Assembly: GCF_032362555.1 (NCBI RefSeq)
Contig: NC_083531.1
Coordinates: forward strand, 2,480,001-2,544,000
DNA: 64,000 bases
Reading direction: 5' to 3'
Origin: Amyelois transitella
Taxonomy: Eukaryota > Arthropoda > Insecta > Lepidoptera > Pyralidae
Positions 30,901 through 39,349 of this stretch are shown here, one piece after another. Made by a program: the position numbers and the translations under genes. The notes under the pieces are model-generated. The model saw nothing but the letters and a program-made list of their open reading frames with translations, had not been told where the DNA came from and searched no databases. Within the stretch, counting starts at the first letter, position 1; each line of letters begins with the position of its first letter.

Positions 30901-33900
30901 TATAACAGGAGCATCCAACAATGGTGCAGGTGCTTCAGGCTCGTCCGGATCAGGATCATCTGCGTCAAGTGGTTCATCTTCAACAGGTATTACTTACATT
31001 CAATTATAAAATCACGCCTCTTTCGTAAAATTAACATAATATATTTACCATGTGTTATGTACCTTGCCAATAAATTTAGAAATTTCGGTGGGCACGGGGT
31101 TAAATATAAGCTGTTTGTCGTACTAAAGGTTCTGCTAGATTATCACACATGAATTATGTCAGGTTTGTATTGTATACGTGTTTTTAAGTCTATTTTTATA
31201 ACAGGAGCATCCAACAATGGTGCAGGCTCGTCCGGATCAGGATCCTCTGCGTCAAGTGGATCATCTTCAACAGGTATTACATACATATATAAAATCACGC
31301 CTCTTTCGTTAAATTAACATAATATATTTACCATGTGTTATGTATGTTGCCAATAAATTTAGACATTTCGGTAGGCTCAAGGTTAAACATTAGCTATTAG
31401 TCGAATTTAAAGTTCTGCAGGATATACAGACATGAATAATGCCAGAAATGTATTGTAAACTAATTTTAAACTTCATTTTATAACAGGAGCATCAAATAAT
31501 GGTGCAGGTGCTTCAGGCTCGTCTGCATCAGGATCATCTGCGTCAAGTGGATCATCTTCAACAGGTTTATGTTGCTTAATTGTTTTTAATTCACGTTTTT
31601 TTTTTTGTTACTCTTTATTTTTTTAAGTATACACAACTAATTTATACTAATTTTAATCATGATTTTCAATTAATCACAACTATTACAAATTCTGTAGTCT
31701 TCCTATTCTTGGTGGGTTGGTAAGGAATTTCATACCTTGTATACACATACATACATACATATGCTCACGTCTATATCCCTTGCGGGGTAGACAGAGCCAA
31801 CAGTCTTGAAAAGACTGACGTTCAGCTATTTGGCTTAATGATAGAATCACTATCTGAATCTTAATTCTATCATTAAGCCAAATAGCTGAACGTGGCCATT
31901 TAGTCTTTTCAAGACTGTTGGCTCTGTCTAACCCGCAATGGATATAGACGTGACCATATGTATGTATGTATGTAATTTAGTCGATTAAGTCGGCAAGAGA
32001 ATTGTCAGGTTTATATCGTCAACGTATTTTTAACTTTATTTTTCAAACAGGCGCATCAAACAATGGTGCAGGTGCTTCAGGATCATCTGCATCAGGATCC
32101 TCTGCGTCAAGTGGTTCATCTTCAACAGGTATTACATACATACATTTATAAAATCACGCCTCTTTCGTAAAATTAACATAATATATTTACCATGTGTTAT
32201 GTATGTTGCCAATAAATTTAGAAATTTCGTTAGTCACGGGGTTAAACATTAGCTATTTGTCGAATTTAAGGTTCTGCAGGATATACAGACATGAATTATG
32301 TCAGGTTTGTATTGTAAAATAATTTAAAACAGGAGCATCAAACAATGGTGCAGGCGCAGCAGGCTCGTCCGGCTCAAGTTCATCTTCATCAAGTGGATCA
32401 TCTTCAACAGGTATTACTTACATACGAGTACATATATAAAATCACGCCTCTTTCGAAGGAGTAAGCAAAATCTACATCTTTTGTCGCAAAATTTTCCCAA
32501 TGTATTTACCAATAAAATGTAGTCACTTTGGTCGGCAGGGGATAAAACGTTTACTGTTTGTTGGATTTAAGTTCCTACTGGATATGTAGACATGAATTAT
32601 GTCAGGTTTGTATTGTTTACGTATTTTAAAGCCTATTTTTAAAACAGGAGCATCCAATAATGGCGGAGCTGCTTCAGGCTCGTCCGACTCAGGATCATCT
32701 TCGTCAAGTGGATCATCTTCAACAGGTATTACTTCTTCCTCCTGGCTTTAATACCGGTTACATCCTCACCTCTCCGGAGAGGAGCCCGGGTATACCTTTG
32801 ACCATGGATCCTGGATTGGGTGAGTCAGGTTTTTACACGAAGGTAACTTCAACAGGTATTACATACATTCATATATTTGAAAATTGTCAAAAATATTCTC
32901 AAGGTATGTATTTTGCTAATAAAATTAAGGCACTTCGGCCGGCAGGGGATTAAACAATTACTGTTTGTTAAATTTAAGATCCTGCTGGATATACAGACAT
33001 GAATTATGTCAGGAGTGTATTGTAAACTAATTTTAAACTTCATTTTATAACAGGAGCATCCAACAATGGTGCAGGTGCTTCAGGATCATCTGCATCAGGA
33101 TCCTCTGCGTCAAGTGGTTCATCTTCAACAGGTATTACATACATACATATACAAAATCATGCCTCTTTCGAAGGGGTTAGCAGAATCTACATCTTTTGTC
33201 GAATTTTTTTACAATTTAGGTATTTACCAATAAAATTTTGTCACTTTGGTCGGCAGGGGATTATACATTAGCTGTTTGTCGTGCTAAAGGTTCTGCTAGA
33301 TTATCACACATGAATTATGTCAGGTTTGTATTGTATACGTGTTTTAAAGTCTATTTTTATAACAGGAGCATCCAATAATGGTGGAGGTGCTTCAGGCTCG
33401 TCCGGATCAGGTTCATCTGCGTCAAGTGGATCATCTTCAACAGGTATTATATACATACATAGGTATATAAAATCACGCCTCTGTCGAAGGGGTAAGCAGA
33501 ATCTACATCTATTGCCGAATTTTTTTTACAATTTAGGTATTTACCAATAAAATTTTGTCACTTTGGTCGGCAGGGGATTAAACGTTAACTGTTTGTTGGA
33601 TTTAAGCTCCTACTGGATATACAGACATGAATTATGCCAGGTTTGTATTGCAAACGTATTTTAAAGTATATTTTTATAACAGGAGCATCCAATAATGGCG
33701 GAAGTGCTTCAGGCTCATCCGGATCAGGATCATCTGCGTCAAGTGGTTCATCTTCAACAGGTACCTTATAAAACCTTTTATTGCTTCTTAATTTTAAAGA
33801 TCTAGCTGCATTTTTACTTGCTGCTTCTTTAAAACAATAATCAATTTCTCAAATTGATACAGACATTGTCCTATTAATCTGAATCATGCTCCGTAAAATA

Positions 33901-36900
33901 ATGGTTCTATGCCGTATTGTACTGCTTTTTTCTTAGTTAAATTATAATTTTCTTACCTTGTAAATATTTTATAAATTCATTATTATTTTAGCCATATCTA
34001 ACAATGGTGGAGGCGCCCCAGTCTCATCAGGATCCTCAGCGTCAAGTGGTTCATCTTCAACAGGTATATTTATTAATAGTTTTTGTTGCTTTTTTATCCC
34101 TTGGGAATAATAATCAGTTTTTTGCTGGATTAGGTAAGAAATGTCTTACCTTACTCCTCTTGGCATTAGTTCTGGTTACATCTTCACCATTCCGGAGAGG
34201 AGTCAGGGATGCGTCTTTATGACCATGATCTAGGATTAGGTGAGTCAGTTTTACACGAAGCGTCTTACATCGACCTCCGTAACCTTTGCAGGAGAACCTA
34301 ACTCATATTAGATCATGGTTACTCATTCAGGGAACTGAACTCTTAAAATTGAATGTTCATGATAATTTTTTACCTGTTTATGTTTAAAAAATTTCATTAT
34401 TATTTCAGCCACATCTACCAATAGTGGAGTAGCTCCAGCGTCATCGGGTTCAGGATCCTCTGCATCCAGTAGTTCATCATCGACAGGTAACATTATAGTA
34501 TATACAGAATTTTTATTTATTACTAAGTGGTATGTACTTCTTTAAAAATAAACTTATCTATAAGAACATTAATACTTGCTTTGCAAGCAATATACGCTTT
34601 AATTGATATATGTATATGCGTAATTAATGCACAAAGAATATTCGTATATATGTCTCGCCTCAAAAATTCATGACAATTTTCATTCTTCGGCCAAAAGAAG
34701 GGATTTTCGTTATAATTGTTGTTTATTTGTTGAAGGTACTTACTGCGTTTTCGATAATGGTTTAGAACAATTTTCTTTACGTTGGTTTATAAAAAATAAT
34801 TTATTTCAGCTGCATCCAACAATGGTGGGCGCGCTCCAGCTTCGTCAGTATCTGGATCTTCGGCGTCAAGTGGTTCATCTTCAACAGGTATTATTATAAG
34901 TTAATTGACTAATTTGTACTTCAATATTGTGTTTCTTGTTAACTACTAACTACTTTAAAATTTAATTCAACTAAGAATTTTGTCAAGAACTTTAATCTGA
35001 ACTAGTTTTTGCGCACAACTTCGCACGCGTGGAAATTTGTATTACGGTACAGAATTCTGGATTGGATATGTCGGTTATTTACACGAACTGACTCCCGGTT
35101 GACCTCCGCAAAGTTTTTTGGGGATCCTCAATATTATAATAAAAATCTAAATTATGCTTTGTCAAATTATGAGCCAAAGTTTATTGCTAATAGGAAAATT
35201 ATCTTTTATTAAAAATACAGTGAAATTTGTCGAAACTTATATTATTCGTATGTTTAAAACATAATATTAATTAACCAAAATAAAACTTTTTAAAGAATTA
35301 CTGAACTGAATTTAAAATTAATTTATAGTTTTAATATTACTTTAAATATATTTAAAACAAAATTTGTTTAGGCATAAAACTATATTAACTTGTTTTAAAC
35401 ATTAACTTTTTCAGCCACATCTAATAATAATGGTGGAAGTACTCCAGTCTCATCAGGATCCTCTGCATCAAGTGGTTCATCATCAACAGGTATGATCATG
35501 TTTGATATCTTATTCTTTATATTATTGTTGTTATTTCTTTAGAATTATTAATGATCAATATAATGTCTAACCTATGATTTTCATTTAATCACAACAGTCT
35601 TATTGTTTTTGTTGTTTTAGTGACTTCTTTACCCTTTCATTTGTTTAAAGAAATCATTATTACAGTGCGAAAATGATAGATAATAAATTGTGATAATAAT
35701 GACCAAAATACATTGCCAATAAAACCTTCATTTTGCAAATAAATTAAGACAGTTTAGTTAACAAGGGAATTATACATTTAGAATTGTTAAGATCGTTTGG
35801 TATTTTAAACTTTATTATTGTAACAGCCACGTCCAACAGTGGTGGAGTTGCTCCAGCGTCATCAGGATCAGGATCCTCTGCATCAAGTGGTTCGTCTTCA
35901 ACAGGTATTGCTTAACATCATTCAACAGGTATCTTTAACTATATCCTTCATTAGTTAATTGACGTTAAAATTGGTATTCTCTTTTTATTTGTCAAAAAAT
36001 AATCTTTACTTCTAGTTTTGTCAAATCAATTGATCATTATCGTCAAATAATTGTTACATTAACCTTATTGATAATTAATTTATCTTGACCTGAATCATGC
36101 TCCGTCAGATAACTAATATGACCATTATTCCTACAAGAGAATTTTTTTGAACTTTTATACATACATACACGTATACACACATATAAACACGTCTATATCC
36201 CAGGGCCAACAGTCTTGAAAAGACTGATAGGCCACGTTCAGATTCAATTAAATTAAATTCTTAAAGCCTAATGGCTTGAAGATAGAAATGAGATTCAAAT
36301 AGTGACAGGTTGCTAGCCCATCGCTTAAAAGAAGAATCCCAAATTTATAAGCCTATCCCTTAGTCGCCTTTTACGACATCCGTGGGAAAGGGATGGAGTT
36401 GTCCTATTCTTTTTTCTATTGGTGCCGGGAACCACACGGCTTTTATTATTGGTGTTATTACCCTTCTTTCGTATGTTTTAAAGATTATTGTTATTACAGC
36501 CACATCCAACAGCGGCGGAGGTGCTCCAACATCATCAGGATCAGGTTCCTCAGCATCAAGTGGTTCATCTTCAGCAGGTATTGCTTTACATCTATTTTCT
36601 CATCCCTTAGATGAATGACGTGGCATGAGTTTACAAACAAATTTTTTATTCAAAATTCATGATTTTCCCTTCGTGGTGGTCGAGTCTAAAACATCGCTCC
36701 CTCTTCATCTGATTGTTGCAAAATTGATTGTTTCAGCTACATCAGGTAGCGGCTCACCTGCTCCAAGTGCTTCAGGTTCATCATCAGGCTCATCTACTAC
36801 CACAGGTATTTATCAAATAACCTCATTGTTCATAACTATATGTTTTAATAGAATAGGTAGAATATTTTCAAAATTGGATACAAGTTATCACTTATTGACC

Positions 36901-39090
36901 TCACATCACTTAAATCTAATTATAACTACTACCGCTTCCGAAGCGCATGTGTAAAAGAAGCGGCGGAACAAACTACAGTGCAGCATTTTCACCGGACGTC
37001 AATATACAAATATAAATCTCTTTAATCTAAATCGTGGACAAATGCACATTGTCTACATTTAAAAAAACATGAATGAATACAAAACTAATTTTATCTCCTG
37101 GTGATTGCTCTAATTGTGTTCTAATACATACATATACATATGGTCACGTCTATATCCCTTGCGGGGTAGACAGAGCCAACAGGCTTGAAAAGACTGAATG
37201 GCCACGTTCAGCTATTTGGCTTAATGATAGAATTGAGATTCAAATAGCGATAGGTTGGCAGCCCATCGCCTAACTAAGAATCCCAAGTTTGTAAGCCTAT
37301 CCCTTAGTCGCCTTTTACGACATCCATGGGAAAGAGATGGAGTGGTCCTATTCTTTTTTGTATTGGTGCCGGGAGCCACACGGCAATGTGTTCTAATAAA
37401 TTAATATTATTTGTTCCAGTTACATCTACAAGGGGCCGACCAGGTTCTTCAGCATCAAGCTCTTCAGGAGCATCAGGTATGACAACACCCTAGGTATATT
37501 TATCTAATTTTTTTGTTTACTCTTCGCTTATAATTTTTTGTTATCACTAGGCACATTAGTTTGAATACTAACCGATGCTTTTACGGTGAGGGAAAATATC
37601 GTGAGGAAACTTGTACTGAGGCAATTGGATGTGTAACCATGATCTATCCTATACGGGTTAGGTTCACCTGCAAAGGTTGCGGAGGTCGGACGGGAGTCGC
37701 TTCGTACAAAAACCTGACTCACCCAATCCAGGATCCATGGTCAAAGTCATACCCCAGGTTCCTACCTGGGGTATGACTTTGACCTGGATTGGAGAGGATT
37801 CGAGAGTGGTGAGGATGCAACTGTGACAAAAGCCAGGAAGAAGAAGACTAAGCTAATATACTTGGGATTCCTCTTGTAGGCGATGGGCTATCAAACTGTC
37901 GCTATTCGAATCTCAATTCTATCATTAAACCAAACGTCTGAACGTGGCCTGTCAGTCTTTTCGCCACTGTTGGCTCTGCCTACCCCGTTAGGGATATAGA
38001 CGTGATTATATGAATCTATGAAAATAAATATGACTACATTCAAACTGAATGTGTATATTTCTTTCAGCAACATGTCGATGTTTTTGTTCCCTGCACCAAT
38101 ACAAGAAATAATAGGACCGCTCCATCTCTTTCCCATGGACGTCGTAAAAGGCGACGTAGGGATAAGCTTACAAACTTAGGATTCATTTTAAGCGATGGAT
38201 TAGCAACCTGTCGCTATTTGAATCTCAATTCTATCATTGAGCCAAATAGCTGAACGTGGCCATTCAGTCTTTTCAAGACTGTTGGCTCTGTCTACCCCGC
38301 AAGGGATACAGACGTGACCATATGTATGTATTTTTATAATTTAAATAATATGTTTGGTACTTTACCATACCACACGGCACTAACAGCCCTTTATTTAATT
38401 TTAACCGACTTCGAAAAGGAGGATGTCTATTGGAGACGGTTCTCTTTTTACAAAAGTCATTCATTTCAGCCGCTTCGGGTAGCAGCAACTCCGGCGCAGC
38501 CAACAACAGTGCTTCATCATCAAGCGCTAGTTCTTCAGCTGCTAGTGGTAAATCACTTAGACAAACATTTAATCACGTTTATATCCTTTGCGGGGTACAC
38601 AGAGGAAATAGTTTTAAAAAGACTGAATGGCCACGTTCAACTGTTCGGCTTAATGATAGAATTGAGATTCAAATAGTGACAGGTTGCTAGCCCATCGCTT
38701 AAAAGAAGAATCCCAAGTTTATAAGCCTGTCCCTTAGTCGCCTTTTACGACGTCCATGGGAACTAGATGGAGTGTTCTTTTTTTATTGGTGCCGGGAACC
38801 ACACGGCACTATTCTGAATACTGAATTTCTTTTTTTTTCATTCTGAATACGAATAATATATATATATAGATATATATACTTTATTAGCCTATCACTTAGT
38901 GACCTGTTACGACATCCATTTTCTTGTCATTAAAACGTGTAAGTTCGCGCCAAAATGTTTATGCAATTTTTCTTTTACAGCATCCTCCACCGCTGTGGGA
39001 GGACCACTCCCACGAGGCAGAATCTGCGTTTGCTACGACGCTGTATCTGAAATCCCTACCAATGTCCGAAGATCTATCAGATTGTATTAA
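15967..39090 (+). CDS. Sericin-like silk protein 2, 36 coding exons, 1199 aa
   Basis: Exons: 15967-16008, 16764-16794, 17805-17897, 19084-19659, 20028-20135, 20799-20918, 21987-22016, 22246-22329, 23928-23981, 24706-25053, 25498-25557, 25904-25972, 26272-26367, 26895-27002, 28622-28684, 29665-29817, 30465-30563, 30909-30986, 31205-31273, 31487-31564, 32051-32128, 32333-32410, 32648-32725, 33054-33131, 33366-33443, 33683-33760, 33992-34063, 34409-34486, 34810-34887, 35415-35489, 35827-35904, 36500-36577, 36737-36805, 37420-37476, 38470-38547, 38981-39090. The sum is 3600 nt with no stop, and every junction after the first is phase 1. The signal peptide is MRFIATISWICALS plus VLSVKA. Residues 25-323 are Asn/Gln-rich (ANNEAYNQNNAANYQ-type repeats). 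Residues 324-495 include PRIIEVPIG and VAPAPVSTVS repeats. Residues 496-711 are Ala/Thr/Ser/Pro-rich with one hydrophobic helix (AEQLITILEQII). Residues 712-1118 are sixteen Ser/Gly-rich repeat exons. The end contains ICVCYDAVSEIPTNVRR, homologous to gene 1. Role inferred: silk adhesive coat. Single small exons could be missed or skipped. Confidence 0.85.
16032..16274 (-). mobile_element. Non-autonomous Helitron in intron 1
   Basis: Read on the minus strand it starts TCTATACTAATATTATAA and ends with a hairpin-forming GACGAAGTCGCGGGCACAGC then CTAG, the terminal signature of Helitrons (5' TC, 3' hairpin plus CTRR). It has the 'gaacgcgcttatctcaggaa'-type body shared with five other copies. Confidence 0.7.
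16466..16665 (+). repeat. Family A repeat, 5' truncated
   Basis: Starts 'accactccatctaggaaag' and ends 'gattatgtatgtatgta'. It is in intron 1 of sericin-like gene 2, about 100 bp before exon 2. Confidence 0.7.
16832..17088 (+). repeat. Family A repeat, full length with target duplication
   Basis: Complete unit from TGCCGTGTGGTTCCCGGCAC to TATGTATG, about 257 bp. It is flanked by a perfect 13-bp direct repeat TATCATCTTCTGA at 16819-16831 and 17089-17101. This defines the ends of the family and shows it moves by retroposition. Confidence 0.85.
17185..17402 (-). repeat. Repeat family E, uninterrupted copy
   Basis: It runs from 'gagcgatgattcggctcgac' through 'gaagatcttccgcc' and 'ggaaccgcgcgacag' to 'gcgtcgcgtgatg'. 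It is the inverted counterpart of the sequence flanking the hAT element at 57.1/61.7 kb and of 51040-51430. A TATA-like 'gtatatatag' and moderate GC content suggest an LTR or promoter-bearing repeat, but I could not define its ends. Confidence 0.5.
17930..18165. repeat. Family A fragments, inverted pair
   Basis: A plus-oriented part ('taactaagggataggcttat' to 'aagactgttggctctg') is followed by a minus-oriented part ('ttatcccttacggggtagac'). Both lie in intron 3. Confidence 0.6.
18719..18781. repeat. Fold-back sequence
   Basis: Two arms of about 27 bp (gtgtctattcacccttgcct ... and ... aaggctagagtgaataggca) are inverted with few mismatches around a 7-bp loop. It lies in intron 3, next to a family C repeat, and may be part of a longer interspersed element. 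Confidence 0.55.
18845..19043 (+). repeat. Repeat family C
   Basis: Shared features: 'ttcttcctcctgactttag', 'tgcatcctcaccactc', 'gaccctggattgggcgag', 'tttttacacgaagcg' and 'gacctccgcaa'. It occurs six or more times in the window. It ends about 40 bp before exon 4 of sericin-like gene 2. Confidence 0.65.
19084..19659 (+). repeat. Asn/Gln-rich coding repeats, exon 4 of sericin-like gene 2
   Basis: The exon encodes about ten degenerate 18-19-residue units of the type NQNNAANYQSIVANNEA. The DNA repeats (aataacgctgctaattatca and variants) are less uniform than those of gene 1, so the array is older or less homogenised. The antisense strand has a long open frame only because Asn/Gln codons give no stops there. 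Confidence 0.85.
20281..20545 (-). repeat. Family A repeat between duplicated flanks
   Basis: Inverted copy 'gtcacgtctatataccttgc' to 'gccgggaaccacacggcac'. The sequence on each side (20209-20259 and 20556-20608, starting aaccaaacgctatttgattg) is duplicated over about 52 bp, much longer than a usual target duplication. Confidence 0.75.
21029..21285 (+). repeat. Family A repeat
   Basis: Copy from 'tggttcccggcaccaatata' to 'gtatgtatgtaca' in intron 6. Confidence 0.75.
22366..22654 (+). mobile_element. Non-autonomous Helitron in intron 8
   Basis: Starts TCTATACTAATATTATAAAG and ends GGAGTCGCGGGCACATCTAG with a 3' hairpin. It lies directly after exon 8 (donor at 22330). No Rep/helicase gene is present. 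Confidence 0.7.
22780..23038 (+). repeat. Family A repeat
   Basis: Full-length copy 'tgccgtgtggttcccggcgc' to 'gtgattatatgtat' in intron 8. Confidence 0.75.
23270..23860 (-). mobile_element. Truncated hAT element in intron 8
   Basis: The left end has repeated 'gcgggatc(t/c)c' and 'tcggtatttgcgggat' motifs. The minus-strand frame 23601-23831 encodes the hAT C-terminal dimerisation signature, including GIPPTSVEAERAFSAAG and SSLADDSLDMLCFLRKHLQ. The catalytic core is missing. Confidence 0.6.
23601..23831 (-). pseudogene. hAT transposase C-terminal (dimerisation) fragment
   Basis: About 76 residues containing the motif P-x-S-V-E-A-E-R-A-F-S-A-A-G, the conserved hATC core, and the leucine-rich end (LCFLRKHLQLKAL). 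The upstream RNase H-like core is absent. It sits in an intron of sericin-like gene 2 in the opposite orientation and has no role in that protein. Confidence 0.65.
24331..24589 (+). repeat. Family A repeat with target duplication
   Basis: Full-length copy. The 12-13-bp direct repeat CTATATGTAAATG is present at 24319-24331 and 24590-24602. This is independent proof of the element ends seen at 16832. Confidence 0.8.
25137..25218 (-). repeat. Family D fragment
   Basis: 'cctggcgaaaggccaagtca' and 'gatgaatgtggatgaagc' to 'agaagtatgcagtgatg' is a diverged inverted D copy in intron 10. Confidence 0.5.
27121..27303 (+). repeat. Family D repeat, long copy
   Basis: 'acatacatacataaaatcac' through 'cctccgcttcatccacattc' to 'gaccctttaccaggacg' in intron 14. 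Confidence 0.7.
27304..27480. repeat. Repeat family F
   Basis: 'aatagaatagatttattttc', 'tattgacgtcacatcac', 'gaagaagcggcggaac' and 'cattttcatcggacgtc'. Related copies are at 36846-37060 and 49262-49520. It may be a LINE tail, but the class is unknown. Confidence 0.55.
27505..27758 (-). repeat. Family A repeat
   Basis: Inverted copy 'acgtacatacatacatataa' to 'gccgggaaccacacggcac' in intron 14. Confidence 0.75.
28085..28240 (-). repeat. Family D repeat
   Basis: Inverted copy 'gagtacccgaaaccgacgag' to 'taagaggcgtgatttatgta' in intron 14. It is followed within 30 bp by a family A copy. Confidence 0.7.
28266..28525 (+). repeat. Family A repeat
   Basis: Full-length copy 'atgccgtgtggttcccggca' to 'gatcatatatatgtatg', ending about 95 bp before exon 15. 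Confidence 0.75.
28716..28832 (+). repeat. Family D repeat, truncated
   Basis: 'aaaaatcacgcctctttcccggagg' to 'cttcatccacattcataac' just after exon 15. Confidence 0.65.
28885..29292. repeat. Two opposed family A fragments
   Basis: A minus-oriented piece (28885-28965) and a plus-oriented piece (29095-29292) are separated by about 130 bp of A/T-rich DNA. Confidence 0.6.
29450..29650. repeat. 33-bp minisatellite, six copies
   Basis: The unit is TGTGAGATTGAAATTACTCT followed by TCAACAATTTACT, repeated six times and nearly identical (one T-to-C in the last copy). It ends about 15 bp before the acceptor of exon 16, so it replaces the usual upstream intron sequence. Because 33 is a multiple of three, open frames on both strands here are artefacts. 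Confidence 0.9.
29836..30225. repeat. Inverted pair of family A repeats
   Basis: A plus copy (29836-30038) runs head-on into a minus copy (30046-30225) with only a few bases of spacer (aagaaaaagaagag). The arms could pair over roughly 180 nt in the transcript. The pair is in intron 16. Confidence 0.8.
30240..30436 (-). mobile_element. Non-autonomous Helitron-like element, second family
   Basis: It starts CTAG plus 'gccgcccgcgacttcgtccg' and ends 'cctttataatagtagtagga'. The middle, 'gtagcctatgtgttattctg' and 'aatcggttcagtagtttttg', is the widespread moth element of this kind. It ends 28 bp before exon 17. Confidence 0.65.
30581..30800. repeat. Inverted pair of family A fragments
   Basis: Minus piece 30581-30713 (catgtctatatcccttgcc...) and plus piece 30714-30800 (cagctgaacgtggcctatca... 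to tatgtatg) in intron 17. Confidence 0.65.
31745..31977. repeat. Long hairpin of two family A copies
   Basis: Minus copy 31745-31851 (catacatacatatgctcacg...) and plus copy 31857-31977 (...gaccatatgtatgtatgta) are arranged as a near-perfect palindrome, with arms over 100 nt. It lies in intron 20 inside the tandem exon array. Confidence 0.8.
32731..32845 (+). repeat. Family C fragment inside a duplicated intron
   Basis: 'cttcttcctcctggctttaa' to 'gtcaggtttttacacgaagg'. The array sequence 'acttcaacaggtatta' resumes directly after it, giving a false exon-end copy at 32845-32860. It is a later insertion into one unit. Confidence 0.65.
34138..34335 (+). repeat. Family C repeat
   Basis: 'cttggcattagttctggtta' to 'atattagatcatggttactc' in intron 27. 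Confidence 0.6.
35044..35125 (+). repeat. Family C fragment
   Basis: 'tggattggatatgtcggtta' and 'ttacacgaactgactcccgg' then 'gacctccgcaaag', diverged, in intron 29. Confidence 0.45.
36165..36440 (-). repeat. Family A repeat, internally altered
   Basis: Inverted copy in intron 31 with a 35-bp insertion (caattaaattaaattcttaa) after the 'ggccacgttcag' block. It ends 'gccgggaaccacacggc'. Confidence 0.7.
36846..37060. repeat. Repeat family F
   Basis: 'aataggtagaatattttcaa', 'gaagaagcggcggaac' and 'cattttcaccggacgtc', close to the copy at 27304. It is in intron 33. Confidence 0.55.
37125..37385 (-). repeat. Family A repeat
   Basis: Full inverted copy 'acatacatatacatatggtc' to 'gccgggagccacacggcaa', ending about 35 bp before exon 34. 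Confidence 0.75.
37555..37850 (-). repeat. Family C repeat with internal palindrome
   Basis: Inverted C copy in intron 34. At 37739-37784 it holds a perfect 21-bp inverted repeat (GGTCAAAGTCATACCCCAGG plus T) with a 4-base loop, created by a local fold-back duplication of the element. Confidence 0.65.
37850..38010 (+). repeat. Family A fragment
   Basis: 'taagctaatatacttgggat' to 'gacgtgattatatgaat' in intron 34. Confidence 0.6.
38075..38335 (+). repeat. Family A repeat
   Basis: 'tttttgttccctgcaccaat' to 'gaccatatgtatgtat', diverged at the 5' end, in intron 34. Confidence 0.7.
38560..38808 (-). repeat. Family A repeat
   Basis: Inverted copy directly after exon 35 ('aatcacgtttatatcctttg' to 'gccgggaaccacacggcac'). 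Confidence 0.75.
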
Positions 39091-39340
39091 CAAAACGCAA
39101 CTATAATATTAGTAGGTAGAGAGTAATATAATATGTTATAAGTTCTCTTTGGTAACAAAACGCACGGATGGTAAAAAAATAATACGCTGGTCTTACTCTA
39201 AGAAACTGATTTTTTTTAACGCAGTTTGTATGTGCCGCTCCGGTATTTAATGTCCTGTGTTCAAAGAAGTGATTTAAATTGTCGAAAAAGGATAACTTTA
39301 AGTTATCTCAATAACTTTGAACCATTTCACCCTATCTCAT

Positions 39341-39346
39341 AATAAA
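39341..39346 (+). terminator. Polyadenylation signal AATAAA
   Basis: AATAAA lies 250 nt after the stop of sericin-like gene 2. It is the first clear signal in the 3' flank. Confidence 0.45.
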
Positions 39347-39349
39347 ATA

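Larger units (their letters stand above)
30909..33760 (+). repeat. Tandem exon-intron duplication array (exons 18-26)
   Basis: Nine nearly identical units, each a 78-nt exon (69 nt in the second) plus a conserved intron. The intron begins gtatta(c/t) plus a CATA run and 'aaaatcacgcctctttcg' and ends 'gaattatgtcaggtttgtat ... aacag'. Exon starts are 296, 282, 564, 282, 315, 406, 312 and 317 bp apart; the long gaps hold later SINE insertions. The exon encodes GASNNGAGASGSSGSGSSAS then SGSSST. Introns are almost as conserved as exons, so the duplication is recent or homogenised. Confidence 0.9.
33992..36805 (+). repeat. Older diverged copies of the tandem exon (exons 27-33)
   Basis: Seven exons of 69-78 nt start with Ala-Thr-Ser/Ala-Ser and mostly end SASSGSSST. 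They are homologous to exons 18-26 in the exon, but their introns have diverged, are longer (up to about 600 bp) and hold other repeats. They represent earlier rounds of the same duplication. Confidence 0.8.

Noticed and set aside
32845-32862. Extra exon end 'acttcaacaggtatta' after exon 23
   Set aside because: It is the array sequence resuming after a family C insertion; there is no acceptor or exon body in front of it.
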